DNA from: JACDAN01 sp046714355
Lineage (GTDB): Bacteria > Actinomycetota > Thermoleophilia > Gaiellales > Gaiellaceae
NCBI GenBank assembly: GCA_046714355.1
Contig: JBKKAR010000043.1
Span: 1 to 31,758 of the forward strand
Direction: 5' to 3'
DNA: 31,758 bases
In this document: positions 6,846-15,015 of the stretch, in pieces
Layout of the letters: each line of letters starts with the position of its first letter
How positions within the stretch are numbered: the stretch's first letter is position 1
Translations under genes and position numbers: made by a program
Notes under the pieces: model-generated
The model's database searches: none
The model's input: the letters and a program-made list of their open reading frames with translations, nothing else
What the model was told of the DNA's origin: nothing

Positions 6846-8515
6846 GCGACGTCGCGAACGGCGTGGAGGCGCTGGCCTCCGAGCAGTTCCGGCCTGTCCC
6901 GGTAGAGCTGCTCCAGTGCGGTCACAACGAGGGGGCAGAACTGCATCCCCACGTGGGCGCGGATCTCCGCGAGCGCCTCGCCCAGGCGCCGCGCAGGGCG
7001 GTACGGGCGATCGCTCGTCATCGCGTCGAAGGCGTCGGCGACGAGCACGATGCGCGCCGGGAGCGGGATCGCCTCGCCCGAGAGCCGGTCGGGATAGCCC
7101 TCGCCGTCGAAGCGTTCGTGGCTCGACCTGGCGATCTGCAGGACGATCGGCGAGAGCCCCACCCCGCTGAGGATGTGCTCCGAGATCTGCGGGTGGCGGT
7201 GCATGACGTCCCACTCCTTCTCGGTGAGCGGGCCCGGCTTGTGCAGGATTGCCTCGGGGACGCCGATCTTGCCGATGTCGTGCAGGAGGGCGCCGATCTC
7301 GACCGCGTCGAGCTCCCCGCCTGCGAAGCCGAGCCGCCTAGCGAGCTCGACCGCGAGCGGCGCCACCCGCTCGGTGTGCTGGCCGGTCGATCCGTCCTTT
7401 GCCTCGATGCTGCGGGAGAGCGCCGCGATCGTCGCGAGGTGCTGCTTGCGCATCTCCGCGATCAGCTGTGAGCTCTCCAGCGCCGTCGCCAGCTGGGGCA
7501 GGATCGCATCGCGAAGACGTGTCCATCGCTCCCGGTCGAAATCGGCCGAGTCGTCGAAGACAAGCGAGCCGATGTGGTTCCCGCCCGAGACGAGCGGGAC
7601 GCCGACCTGGGTCAGACCGAGCTCGACACCCGCCGATGCGCCGGTCAGGCGTCCAACCTGCTCCTCGGCGAACTTGACGAGCTCCCGCTCGTCGTGACTC
7701 CGGGCTGCGAGACCGCTGGCGAGGCCGAAGAGCTCATGAAGATCGGCGTTCGCGAGCTGGAGCTCCTCGTTAGCGTGCCGCACCTCCTCGACGGACTCGC
7801 GCGTCCGCGCGATGTACTGACGGATTGAGAACATCATCAGCGCCGGCGGGAGGCCGAAGGCAATGAGCCCGATCAGCCCCGCCTCCTCGAACGCGACCGT
7901 CGTGGCGAGCGCGAGCGGACCGGATACGAGGTAGTAGGGCGTGAACCAGCGAAAGCGCTCGCGCCAGACCGCCCGCATCGGGATCTGCTCCGCCATGCTC
8001 ATCGCCAGGCTCAGCAGCCCGATGTTGACCGCCATGAACACGATCCCGGCCGCGAACGCCGGGGCAAGACGCGCGGCCGTGTTCCAGTCGGCGGCGCCGA
8101 TCAGGTGGTAGGCGCCTGCCCCCGCCAGTACCGAGAGCGAGAGGTTTGCGGCGTTGAACACCGACCGCTCGAGGCGACCCCACTGATGGATCAGGTTGAC
8201 GAGAGCAACGAGGACGCCGGCGACCATGCCGGCTCCAGGACCGAGGGCGAAGCCGACGGCCAGCATCCCCATCCCGGAGAAGCTGAGCGCTCCACGGCCG
8301 TAGATCTCGACGGCTGCGAGCTGCAGCGCGAGGGCCAGGAGAACGAAGGTCGCGAACTTTCCGGGATTGTCGGTGGCGGCTCGCCAGGCGTCCCCGCCGA
8401 AGACGACGAACGCGGCGCTCGCTCCGCAGGCCACGAGCGTGATGAGCGCGCCAACGTGACTCGCGTCGGCGATTCCGCCGGCGCTCTCTCCCGATCGAAG
8501 TGTCCTGGCGGCCAC
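6842..8515 (-). CDS. Membrane-anchored HD-GYP domain protein (probable c-di-GMP phosphodiesterase)
   Basis: This protein has 557 residues. Residues 20–235 hold about seven hydrophobic segments. A charged linker helix (RESVEEVRHANEELQLANADL) leads to a GAF-like region near 270–370 and an HD-GYP domain near 380–545. HD is H412–D413 in LLHDIGKIGVPEAIL and GYP is 473–475. HD-GYP enzymes hydrolyse c-di-GMP. Here the HHE metal-ligand motif reads SHE, losing the first His, so activity is uncertain. The GTG at 8515, seven bases after the protease stop, is preferred. An upstream extension would run through the protease repeat tail and give low-complexity Arg/Pro-rich sequence. It is probably the last gene of the minus-strand operon; it may sense an envelope signal (inference). 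Confidence 0.85.
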   Translation of the reverse strand: MAARTLRSGESAGGIADASHVGALITLVACGASAAFVVFGGDAWRAATDNPGKFATFVLLALALQLAAVEIYGRGALSFSGMGMLAVGFALGPGAGMVAGVLVALVNLIHQWGRLERSVFNAANLSLSVLAGAGAYHLIGAADWNTAARLAPAFAAGIVFMAVNIGLLSLAMSMAEQIPMRAVWRERFRWFTPYYLVSGPLALATTVAFEEAGLIGLIAFGLPPALMMFSIRQYIARTRESVEEVRHANEELQLANADLHELFGLASGLAARSHDERELVKFAEEQVGRLTGASAGVELGLTQVGVPLVSGGNHIGSLVFDDSADFDRERWTRLRDAILPQLATALESSQLIAEMRKQHLATIAALSRSIEAKDGSTGQHTERVAPLAVELARRLGFAGGELDAVEIGALLHDIGKIGVPEAILHKPGPLTEKEWDVMHRHPQISEHILSGVGLSPIVLQIARSSHERFDGEGYPDRLSGEAIPLPARIVLVADAFDAMTSDRPYRPARRLGEALAEIRAHVGMQFCPLVVTALEQLYRDRPELLGGQRLHAVRDVA

Positions 8516-8522
8516 GGCCGAG

Positions 8523-10013
8523 CTAGTCCCAGTAGTCGAAGGATTCCCAGGTCGCCGCTGCGTCCCACGTGGCTGCGGCCTCCCACGTAGCGGCGGCTTC
8601 CCATGTGGCTGCCGCGTCCCACGTGGCCGCCGCGTCCCAGGTCGCTGCTGCGTCGAGCGCGACGCCGTTCTCGTCGACGAGGCCGTAAACCGTGGGGGGA
8701 ACGCCCTGGTTCGCAGAGCCCGGCTGGCCGGAATAGTCCACGGCCGCCCCGAGATCGAGTGCACGCTGCCCTCCGCTCGACAGCAACCGCGCGTGCTGGA
8801 TGAGCAGCCACTTGACCTCGTCCGGCGTGTACTCCGGATGCTGCTGAAGGATGACAGCCGCTGCTCCGGTGACCTGCGGCGCGGAGAACGAGGTCCCGTT
8901 CAGCTTCGCGTATCCCGGTTCCACGAGATTCGTCAGAGGCGCAGCGTTCGCGATCGTCGTTCCGGCCGGAAGGGCCGAGAGGACCTGCCGGCCCGGCGCG
9001 ACGAGCTCCGGCTTGTCGTAACCGTCGAGCGTCCGGCCGCCCGAGGACCAGCTCGGGACCACGTCGTCGCCGCCGTCAAGCGTGCCCTTCATGTCGAGCG
9101 CGCCGACGGTGATCGCGAACGGGTCGTTGGCGGGAGCGTGCGACGCCGTGTCGGCGCCACGGTTCCCGGATGAAACGACCACGACGATGCCGGCTCGCCA
9201 GAGGCGCTCTACGGCGGTGTCGAGGATGCTCGAGAGGTACGAGCTCGTGGCCGCCTCGTTCAGAGAAAGGTTCACGACGCGGATGTTCTTTGCTGCCGCG
9301 TTGGCGCGCACCCAGTCGAGTGCCGCGACGACGTCGCTCGTGTGGACACCTCCCGAGCGTGAAACATTCAGTCCATAGACCGTCGCACCGGGCGCGATGC
9401 CCTTGTACCGACCGTCGGCACTCGCCCCGGCGGCTACGGCCGCCGCGAAGGTCCCGTGCCCGACTGCGTCCGGCGCCTGGTTTCCGAACGGCACCGGCAC
9501 GAGGCGGGAGCCGAAGTCCCCGAGCGGCGTCACACCACTGTCGATGACGGCGAGTCCGACCCCGGTGCCGTCCAACCCGCGACTCCACGCCGTCGGAGCG
9601 CCCACAACGTTCGGATAGAGCGCTGCGAGCAAGGGGTCTACAGGGCCGCTGGGACCCGAAACCGTCGCTTCGAGCGGGACGTCGGCCGTCACGAAGTTGA
9701 CCGACGCTCGCTTGAGCAACTTGAGGAGGTCGATGGCCGTGATCGAGACGCTCTCGCCCTCAACCAGCGCGAGCTCCCGGTTCCGCTTGAACGGGAGCGT
9801 GACGGCCGGGCTGCCGGCGTCCCCCACGACGATGACGCGAAGCTTGGTGAACGGCAGTGCGAGCGGATCGGCGAGCAGCGCGCGAACCGACGGGTGAAGC
9901 TTGTCGTCCGACTTGGCCCCTGCAGCCTGCGCGCTCGCCGGCAGGGCGAACGCAGTCAAGGCAAGGACAAGGAAAGCTCCCCGCGCCCACCGCCGCGGTG
10001 AGATCGGCCGCAT
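8523..10013 (-). CDS. Secreted S8 (subtilisin-like) serine protease with AAATW repeat tail
   Basis: The 496 residues start with a Sec signal peptide (basic MRPISPRRWARG, a hydrophobic core, then ASAQA). A propeptide-like region runs to about residue 125, followed by the subtilisin domain with triad D158 (VIDSGV), H186 (GHGTFAAAVAAG) and S375 (NGTSFSAPQVTG), all intact. The C-terminus ends in six AAATW(D/E) repeats and SFDYWD. I chose the ATG at 10013 because it gives a compact signal peptide. A TTG at 10073 would add 20 residues and cover a palindrome that looks regulatory. No good Shine-Dalgarno sequence precedes either. The enzyme is predicted to be exported and may mature by self-cleavage. 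It lies between two HD-GYP genes on the same strand, suggesting shared regulation. Confidence 0.92.
   Translation of the reverse strand: MRPISPRRWARGAFLVLALTAFALPASAQAAGAKSDDKLHPSVRALLADPLALPFTKLRVIVVGDAGSPAVTLPFKRNRELALVEGESVSITAIDLLKLLKRASVNFVTADVPLEATVSGPSGPVDPLLAALYPNVVGAPTAWSRGLDGTGVGLAVIDSGVTPLGDFGSRLVPVPFGNQAPDAVGHGTFAAAVAAGASADGRYKGIAPGATVYGLNVSRSGGVHTSDVVAALDWVRANAAAKNIRVVNLSLNEAATSSYLSSILDTAVERLWRAGIVVVVSSGNRGADTASHAPANDPFAITVGALDMKGTLDGGDDVVPSWSSGGRTLDGYDKPELVAPGRQVLSALPAGTTIANAAPLTNLVEPGYAKLNGTSFSAPQVTGAAAVILQQHPEYTPDEVKWLLIQHARLLSSGGQRALDLGAAVDYSGQPGSANQGVPPTVYGLVDENGVALDAAATWDAAATWDAAATWEAAATWEAAATWDAAATWESFDYWD
8544..8654 (-). repeat. 18-bp tandem repeat encoding six AAATW(D/E) units
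   Basis: Six in-frame copies of an 18-base unit encode AAATW plus Asp or Glu at the C-terminus of the S8 protease. The copies differ at synonymous positions, so the protein repeat is better kept than the DNA repeat. This suggests selection on the peptide rather than recent slippage. Confidence 0.85.
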
Positions 10014-10060
10014 AGATACGTTCTGAGGTCGTTCTGCCTTTGAAGCGACCCCCAAACGGG

Positions 10061-10072
10061 TGAGAATTCTCA
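10061..10072. promoter_or_regulatory. Perfect 12-bp palindrome TGAGAATTCTCA upstream of the protease gene
   Basis: A perfect, AT-rich-centred palindrome lies 48 bases upstream of the preferred protease start, in the 82-base gap after the upstream HD-GYP gene. It stands out in high-GC DNA and could be an operator for a dimeric regulator. No family of regulator is indicated. Confidence 0.35.
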
Positions 10073-10095
10073 AGTCGCGATGCCCTTGGTTGCTT

Positions 10096-11922
10096 TTAGG
10101 TAACCGCGACCAGGCGGCGCTCGCGCAGCACGGCTGTTCCCGGAGCGGCGGCGAGGGCGAGGCCCACGCGGTCGAGCGACGATCGCGCGGCGGCGAGGAC
10201 GTGAAACGGCGGGTGCCCGGAGCCGCCGAGCACGAGAAAACCTACGAGGGCGCTGTTCTCGCGCCGAAGCGGCAACGCCAGGGAGGAGCCGTCGCGCCCG
10301 AGCTGGGATCCGTCGTCCGCGATCAGCTCGCGGCCCGACTCGGCTTCGCGCAGGAGCCAGCTCGTCAGCTCGGCATCCGGGATGTTGCTCTCTCCGCGGT
10401 CCAGCTCGACCGAGCCGCCGGCCCCGTCCTCTTCCCAGGCCACGAGCATGGCGTAGTCGAGCGGCCAGGACGCCTCGAAGGCATCCGCCACCTGACCGAA
10501 CATCGTGGCGCGATCGCCCTCGGCGACCGCCTGAGCGAGGGCTGCCGAGAGACGGTGGGCCCTGACGCGGGTCGTGATCCACACCGTGGTGCCCAGGGCC
10601 GCGACCACCGCACCGACGACGGCCAGCTCCACGAGGCCGATTCCGAGGCCGACGAGCCCGACGGTCGTCCCGAAGCCGATCAGGACCTCGGGCCGGCGGC
10701 GGAGGTCGCGTCCCACCGAGCGGGCCGGTGAGGGGACGGACGACTCGCGGATGCTCGCGAGCTCCTCGTCGGTGAGGACTTCCTTCGGGGCGATGCCTCG
10801 CTGGACGGCCACGAAGGCCTTGGCGATCGCGGGATGGAACTGCGTGCCGGCGTTGTCCTCGATCTCGGTCAGCGCCTCTTCCTGCGAGAGCGCAGACCGG
10901 AACGGACGATCGGACGTCATCGCATCGAAGGCGTCGGCGACGATCAGGAAGTGGGCGGCAAGCGGGATGTCGCTGCCGCGCGCGCCGTAATAGCCGGACC
11001 CATCGAGCCGCTCGCGGTGGTACTCAACCGCCTTCGCTTGCTGGGCGGCGAAGCGGAAGCGCTGAAGCAGCCGCGCAGAGAGCCGAGGGACGCGTTGCAT
11101 CGCCTGCCAGTCGTGCACGTTCAGCAGCCCCGTCTTCCGGAGAGCGGCTGCGTCGACGGCCACCTTGCCGAGGTCGTGTAGCCGGCCGGCCCACCAGAGA
11201 CGGCGCACGTCATTCCGCGGGAGCCCGAGAGCCTCGGCGAGTTCTTGAACGCGCTCCGCGACCCGCATGGAGTGACCGTGCGTCGAGCGGTCCCGCTCGT
11301 CAACGATGTTCGCGAAGGTCTCGAGTGCCGCCGCGACCTCCCGGCGGAGCTTGATGAGCCGCCAGTGCAGCCGCTCGAGGAGGACGAGGACGGGCGCGAG
11401 GAGCGCCGCGTACCAGAGGTTCGACTCCGCGGCGATGGCGAGCGCAGCTCCCATGGAGACCTCGGCGATCGCCGCCAGCATGTCCGCGTCGATCGCCGTC
11501 GCCCGGTTGTCAAGCCGGTGGACGAGGGTCTTGACCGTCGAGAACATCATCCCGAGGACGACGAGGCCGAGCAGGTCGTCCGGCAGGACGACCGAGCCGG
11601 TGTCGCTACCGGCCAGCACGTACGCGTAGCCGCCGGCGAGACCGGCCGCACCGAGGGACGACGCCCGCACGACGCTCTCCCGCCAGGGATCCCCGACGAG
11701 CCGCCTGACACCGAGACTCCCTAGAGAGCCGACGAGCAAGGCGGCCCACGGGCCGAGGACGAGCGCGGCCGCCGCGACGATCGGCGCCGCGACGGAGAAA
11801 CGGTCGGGCGCGCCCTCGTCGGCGCCGAGGTCGTCGTCCCGGCGATGCAGCAACTCGGCCGCGATCACCGCCGCGGCGACCAGCGCGAGAGAGCCGAAGG
11901 AGACGGCGGGCAGCACGAACAT
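10096..11922 (-). CDS. Membrane HD-GYP-type protein with degenerate motif and C-terminal GAF-like domain
   Basis: The 608 residues comprise N-terminal membrane helices (about 1–150), an HD-GYP domain (about 190–345), a second hydrophobic block (about 416–460) and a GAF-like C-terminal domain (about 465–600). The HD pair is H249–D250 in GRLHDLGKVAV. GYP reads GYY (310–312), the usual HHE reads HRE, and the conserved HP of the Lt-eEw-M-HP segment is VP. Catalysis is therefore doubtful; it may be a c-di-GMP receptor or a weak enzyme. DAFDAMTSDRPFR closely matches DAFDAMTSDRPYR of the other HD-GYP protein, suggesting paralogy. The ATG at 11922 opens a hydrophobic N-terminus; the longer frame upstream runs antisense through rnj and is not real. 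It is divergent from rnj, with 78 bases between the starts. Confidence 0.83.
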   Translation of the reverse strand: MFVLPAVSFGSLALVAAAVIAAELLHRRDDDLGADEGAPDRFSVAAPIVAAAALVLGPWAALLVGSLGSLGVRRLVGDPWRESVVRASSLGAAGLAGGYAYVLAGSDTGSVVLPDDLLGLVVLGMMFSTVKTLVHRLDNRATAIDADMLAAIAEVSMGAALAIAAESNLWYAALLAPVLVLLERLHWRLIKLRREVAAALETFANIVDERDRSTHGHSMRVAERVQELAEALGLPRNDVRRLWWAGRLHDLGKVAVDAAALRKTGLLNVHDWQAMQRVPRLSARLLQRFRFAAQQAKAVEYHRERLDGSGYYGARGSDIPLAAHFLIVADAFDAMTSDRPFRSALSQEEALTEIEDNAGTQFHPAIAKAFVAVQRGIAPKEVLTDEELASIRESSVPSPARSVGRDLRRRPEVLIGFGTTVGLVGLGIGLVELAVVGAVVAALGTTVWITTRVRAHRLSAALAQAVAEGDRATMFGQVADAFEASWPLDYAMLVAWEEDGAGGSVELDRGESNIPDAELTSWLLREAESGRELIADDGSQLGRDGSSLALPLRRENSALVGFLVLGGSGHPPFHVLAAARSSLDRVGLALAAAPGTAVLRERRLVAVT

Positions 11923-11986
11923 ATGCCACTGGATCGGCGTCGGCAGCGCATCCCTTGAACGGGGGAGAGCCCGCGCACCGGCCGAG

Positions 11987-11992
11987 TAGAGT
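11987..11992 (+). promoter_or_regulatory. Probable -10 hexamer TAGAGT for rnj
   Basis: TAGAGT ends eight bases before the rnj ATG, with no Shine-Dalgarno sequence between. TTGAAC at 11955–11960 is 26 bases upstream, too far to be its -35. The arrangement fits a leaderless transcript. Confidence 0.4.
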
Positions 11993-12000
11993 GCACCGGC

Positions 12001-13659
12001 ATGGCTGCGGACACTCTGCGCATCATCCCGCTCGGCGGCGTCGGCGAGGTCGGGAAGAACATGACCGTCTACGAGTACGGCGACGACATCGTCGTCGTCG
12101 ACGCCGGCCTCGCGTTTCCGCGGGACGAGCATCTCGGCGTCGACCTCATCCTCCCGGACTTCGGTTACCTCATCGAACGGAAGGATCGTGTGCGAGCCGT
12201 GATCCTCACGCACTCGCATGAAGATCACGTCGGCGCGCTCGCCTACCTGCTGCGGGACGTTCCCGTGCCGGACGTGTGGGGGACGCGTCTGACGCTCGGG
12301 CTGGCCCAGTCGCGCCTCGACGAGCACGGCCTCTTGAACTCCGTCGAGCTGCGGGAGGCTCACCCCGAGGGCGATCCGGTCGAGATCGGAGCCTTCCGCG
12401 TGAGCTTCATCCGTGTCGCACACTCCGTCCCGGACTGTGTCTCGGTCGTGCTCGAGACACCCGCCGGCCGGGTGCTCCACACCGGCGACTGGAAGCTCGA
12501 CCACACGCCCGTGGACGGCCTCAGAACGGACGTCGGCCGCCTGGCGGAGCTCGGCACGCAGGGCGTCGACCTCATGCTCGGCGACTCGACGAACGCGGAG
12601 CGGCCCGGAATCACCGGCTCCGAACGCCTGGTCGGAGAGGCGTTCCAGCAGATCATCCCGCGCCTCGAGGGGCGCGTCTTGATCGCCTGTTTCGCGTCGA
12701 ACGTCCACCGGATGCAACAGGCGATCGACGTCGCCGTCCAGGTCGACCGCAAGGTGGCGGTGGTCGGCCGCTCGATGCGGAAAAACATGAACATCTCGCG
12801 CAACCTCGGTTACGTCAACGTCCCCGACGATGCGCTCATACGGCCGAACGAGCTCGACAACTACCAGCCGCATGAAGTCCTGATCCTCTGTACAGGAAGC
12901 CAGGGAGAGCCGATGTCGGCGCTCACCCGGATCGCCTATAACGATCATGCGGCGGTCAGCGTCGAGCGCGGGGATACCGTGATCCTCTCGGCGAGGCCCG
13001 TGCCCGGGAACGAGCTGCGCGTCCACGACACGATCAACCAGCTCGCGAAAATAGGCGCGGAGGTGCTCCACCAGGAGAACGCCCCCGTGCACGTCTCAGG
13101 GCACGGACACGCGGAGGAGCTGCGAACCATGCTCGCTCTCGTGCGCCCGAAGGCCCTGATGCCGGTGCACGGGGAGTTCCGAATGCTTGCCGCACATGCG
13201 CGCCTGGCGCGGGAGACCGGCGTGCCCGCCGACTCGATCGTCCTGACCGAGAACGGCACCGTCGTCGAGCTCTCGAAGGCCGGCGCGAAGATCGTGGACC
13301 AGGTGGAATCCGGCGTCACGTTCGTGGACGGTCTAGGCGTCGGCGACGTCCGCGACGTCGCGCTCCGCGACCGCCGCACGCTCTCCGAGGACGGCGTCCT
13401 GATCATCGTCGCCACGATCGGCGGCTCCAACGGCGCTCCGGCCGCGATGCCCGAGTTGATCATGCGGGGCCTGACCGAGCCCGGCCCGCTGCTCGAGGAG
13501 ACGCGCGAGGAGGCGAACCGTGTCCTCCGCGAGTTGATCGGGCAGAACATCCGCGAGATCAAGCTGCTCCAAGAACACCTTCACGACGCAGTTGGGCAAC
13601 TGATTTACGACAGAACGGGGAGGCGCCCAATGATCTTGCCGGTCATAGTGGAGGTATGA
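12001..13659 (+). CDS. rnj: Ribonuclease J
   Basis: The 552 residues have normal RNase J length and layout: a metallo-beta-lactamase core, an inserted beta-CASP domain and a short C-terminal domain. The zinc motif HSHEDH gives H71, H73, D75 and H76. Further family marks are HTGDWKLDH, GDSTNA, LCTGSQGEP and HVSGHGHAEEL. RNase J is a 5'-to-3' exonuclease and endonuclease central to mRNA decay and rRNA maturation. It works in parallel with PNPase, and the genome also has RNase Y in this same window. The ATG start gives a natural N-terminus (RIIPLGGVGEVGKNM). The stop overlaps the next start in an ATGA junction. Confidence 0.97.
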   Translation: MAADTLRIIPLGGVGEVGKNMTVYEYGDDIVVVDAGLAFPRDEHLGVDLILPDFGYLIERKDRVRAVILTHSHEDHVGALAYLLRDVPVPDVWGTRLTLGLAQSRLDEHGLLNSVELREAHPEGDPVEIGAFRVSFIRVAHSVPDCVSVVLETPAGRVLHTGDWKLDHTPVDGLRTDVGRLAELGTQGVDLMLGDSTNAERPGITGSERLVGEAFQQIIPRLEGRVLIACFASNVHRMQQAIDVAVQVDRKVAVVGRSMRKNMNISRNLGYVNVPDDALIRPNELDNYQPHEVLILCTGSQGEPMSALTRIAYNDHAAVSVERGDTVILSARPVPGNELRVHDTINQLAKIGAEVLHQENAPVHVSGHGHAEELRTMLALVRPKALMPVHGEFRMLAAHARLARETGVPADSIVLTENGTVVELSKAGAKIVDQVESGVTFVDGLGVGDVRDVALRDRRTLSEDGVLIIVATIGGSNGAPAAMPELIMRGLTEPGPLLEETREEANRVLRELIGQNIREIKLLQEHLHDAVGQLIYDRTGRRPMILPVIVEV

Positions 13660-14216
13660 GCACTCTCCGCATCGATCCAACACCGGCGTGGGCCGAGGCG
13701 CTCTTCGACCGCGCCGCCGAGGAACGGACGGCCCGCAGCCTGATCGGTCAGCTCGTCGCCTGCGAGGTTGCGGCGCTCGCCTTCTGCCGGCTGCTCGAGC
13801 GGTGGGCGAGGGGCGAAGCCGAGCCCAGCACGCCCGGCAAGCGTCAGTCGGCGCTCCGGCGGGCCGCCGAACGAGCGGAGACCGCGCTCGCCGGATTGGA
13901 ACGACCCTTGGGGCGCTACCTGCTCGAGCTGGAGCCGGAGCGCGCAGAGGGCCGCTCTTGGTACGGCGAGCCCGGGCCAGCCGAGCTGATGGAGTGGGGG
14001 CCCGTGTTATCGCGGGCGGGCGTCGTCGTGGCGCCGCACCGCGTCGCGCAGACGTATCTCGAGCTGGCGGTCCTCGTCCGGGCGCTCGAGGGGCTCACGA
14101 CCGCCGTCCGGATGGACAGTGCACCGGATCGCTCGTCGCTCTGGGCCGGGCTCTTCGACCTCCGCGAGAACCTCCTCGGCGGAACGCTCGAAGACCTGCG
14201 CGCACTCGCTGCCTGA
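13656..14216 (+). CDS. Unknown helical protein coupled to rnj
   Basis: I do not recognise this 186-residue protein. It is soluble, mainly helical and rich in Ala, Leu, Glu and Arg. There is one short motif-like stretch (GRSWYGEPGPAELMEWGPVL, near residues 99–118) and a C-terminal helix FDLRENLLGGTLEDLRALAA. No signal peptide or catalytic motif is visible. The ATG overlaps the rnj stop (ATGA), so it is translated from the same mRNA and may be coupled. It is followed by the sugar kinase, whose start lies inside its last codons. Confidence 0.7.
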   Translation: MSTLRIDPTPAWAEALFDRAAEERTARSLIGQLVACEVAALAFCRLLERWARGEAEPSTPGKRQSALRRAAERAETALAGLERPLGRYLLELEPERAEGRSWYGEPGPAELMEWGPVLSRAGVVVAPHRVAQTYLELAVLVRALEGLTTAVRMDSAPDRSSLWAGLFDLRENLLGGTLEDLRALAA

Positions 14217-15015
14217 CCTCACCGTCGTCGGCTCCGTCAACCTCGACCTGGTGGCGAGGGTCGAGCGCCTCCCGCGCCCGGGGGAGACGCTCACGGACGC
14301 GGGGTTCGCCCGTGTGCCCGGCGGCAAGGGCGCCAACCAGGCGGTCGCAGCGGCTCGTCTCGGCGCCAAGACGACATTCATCGGCTGCGTGGGCGAGGAC
14401 GACTTCGCCGAGCAGGCACTCGCGGGACTGCGCGAGGCGCAGGTGGACCTCAATTTGGGCCGCGGGAGCCAGACCGGGATCGCTCTGATCCTCGTCGACG
14501 CCCGCGGCGAGAATCAGATCGTCGTGGTCCCGGGAGCGAACGGGGAGCTGGAGCCGGCCCGTCCGGGCGGCAACGTCCTCTGCCAGCTCGAGATCCCGAT
14601 CAGCGTCGTGACGGCAGCAGCCGAGTCGGCGGACTTCTTCTGCCTGAACGCGGCCCCGGCGAAGCCCGTCCCGCCGGAGCTCCTTGATCGGGCCGACCTC
14701 GTCGTCGTCAACCGCTACGAGCTTGAGGCACTTCCGAAGCAGGCTCGCTTCGTCGCGGTGACGCTCGGCGCCGAGGGCGCGGCCCTCCTGGAAGACGGTG
14801 AGGAGGTCGCGCGCGCCGCGCCGCCGCCTGTGCCGGCAGTCGACGGCACCGCAGCCGGCGACGCCTTCACGGCCTGTCTCGTGGTCTCTCACCTCGAAGG
14901 CCGTGAGTGGGACGAGGCGCTCCGGCGAGCCTGCGCCGCCGGCGCGATCGCCGCGTCCCGGTTCGGCGCCCAACCCTCGCTTCCGACCGCAGCCGAGGTG
15001 GACGCCCTCCTGTGA
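14209..15015 (+). CDS. PfkB-family carbohydrate kinase (ribokinase-like)
   Basis: It begins with the substrate-binding strand VVGSVNLDLVARVERLPRPG and continues with GGKGANQAVAAARLG. It has NRYELE (the NxxE motif), VTLGAEGA and the ATP-site loop DGTAAGDAF with catalytic D218; the usual GAGD is AAGD here. PfkB kinases phosphorylate sugars or nucleosides. Beside a nucleoside hydrolase, a ribokinase role (ribose to ribose-5-phosphate) is the natural inference. The start is uncertain. No ATG, GTG or TTG lies between the preceding stop region and the first essential strand. I use a CTG at 14209, overlapping the upstream gene by eight bases, which gives 268 residues. The in-frame ATG at 14119 would add 30 low-complexity residues and overlap by 98 bases. 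Confidence 0.85.
   Translation: MPDLTVVGSVNLDLVARVERLPRPGETLTDAGFARVPGGKGANQAVAAARLGAKTTFIGCVGEDDFAEQALAGLREAQVDLNLGRGSQTGIALILVDARGENQIVVVPGANGELEPARPGGNVLCQLEIPISVVTAAAESADFFCLNAAPAKPVPPELLDRADLVVVNRYELEALPKQARFVAVTLGAEGAALLEDGEEVARAAPPPVPAVDGTAAGDAFTACLVVSHLEGREWDEALRRACAAGAIAASRFGAQPSLPTAAEVDALL

Noticed and set aside
8544..8654. CRISPR-like or satellite repeat array.
   Set aside because: The 18-base units have no spacers and stay in frame inside the protease gene; they encode a peptide repeat.
10014..10095. Riboswitch (c-di-GMP type) upstream of the protease gene, suggested by an AAGGGCA string and a GCGAC…GTCGC pairing.
   Set aside because: The rest of the conserved core cannot be fitted, so only the palindrome is reported.
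11923..13092. N-terminal extension of the minus-strand HD-GYP frame across the rnj gene.
   Set aside because: The extension lies antisense to a clear rnj gene and is Asp/Arg/His-rich shadow sequence; the membrane N-terminus begins at 11922.
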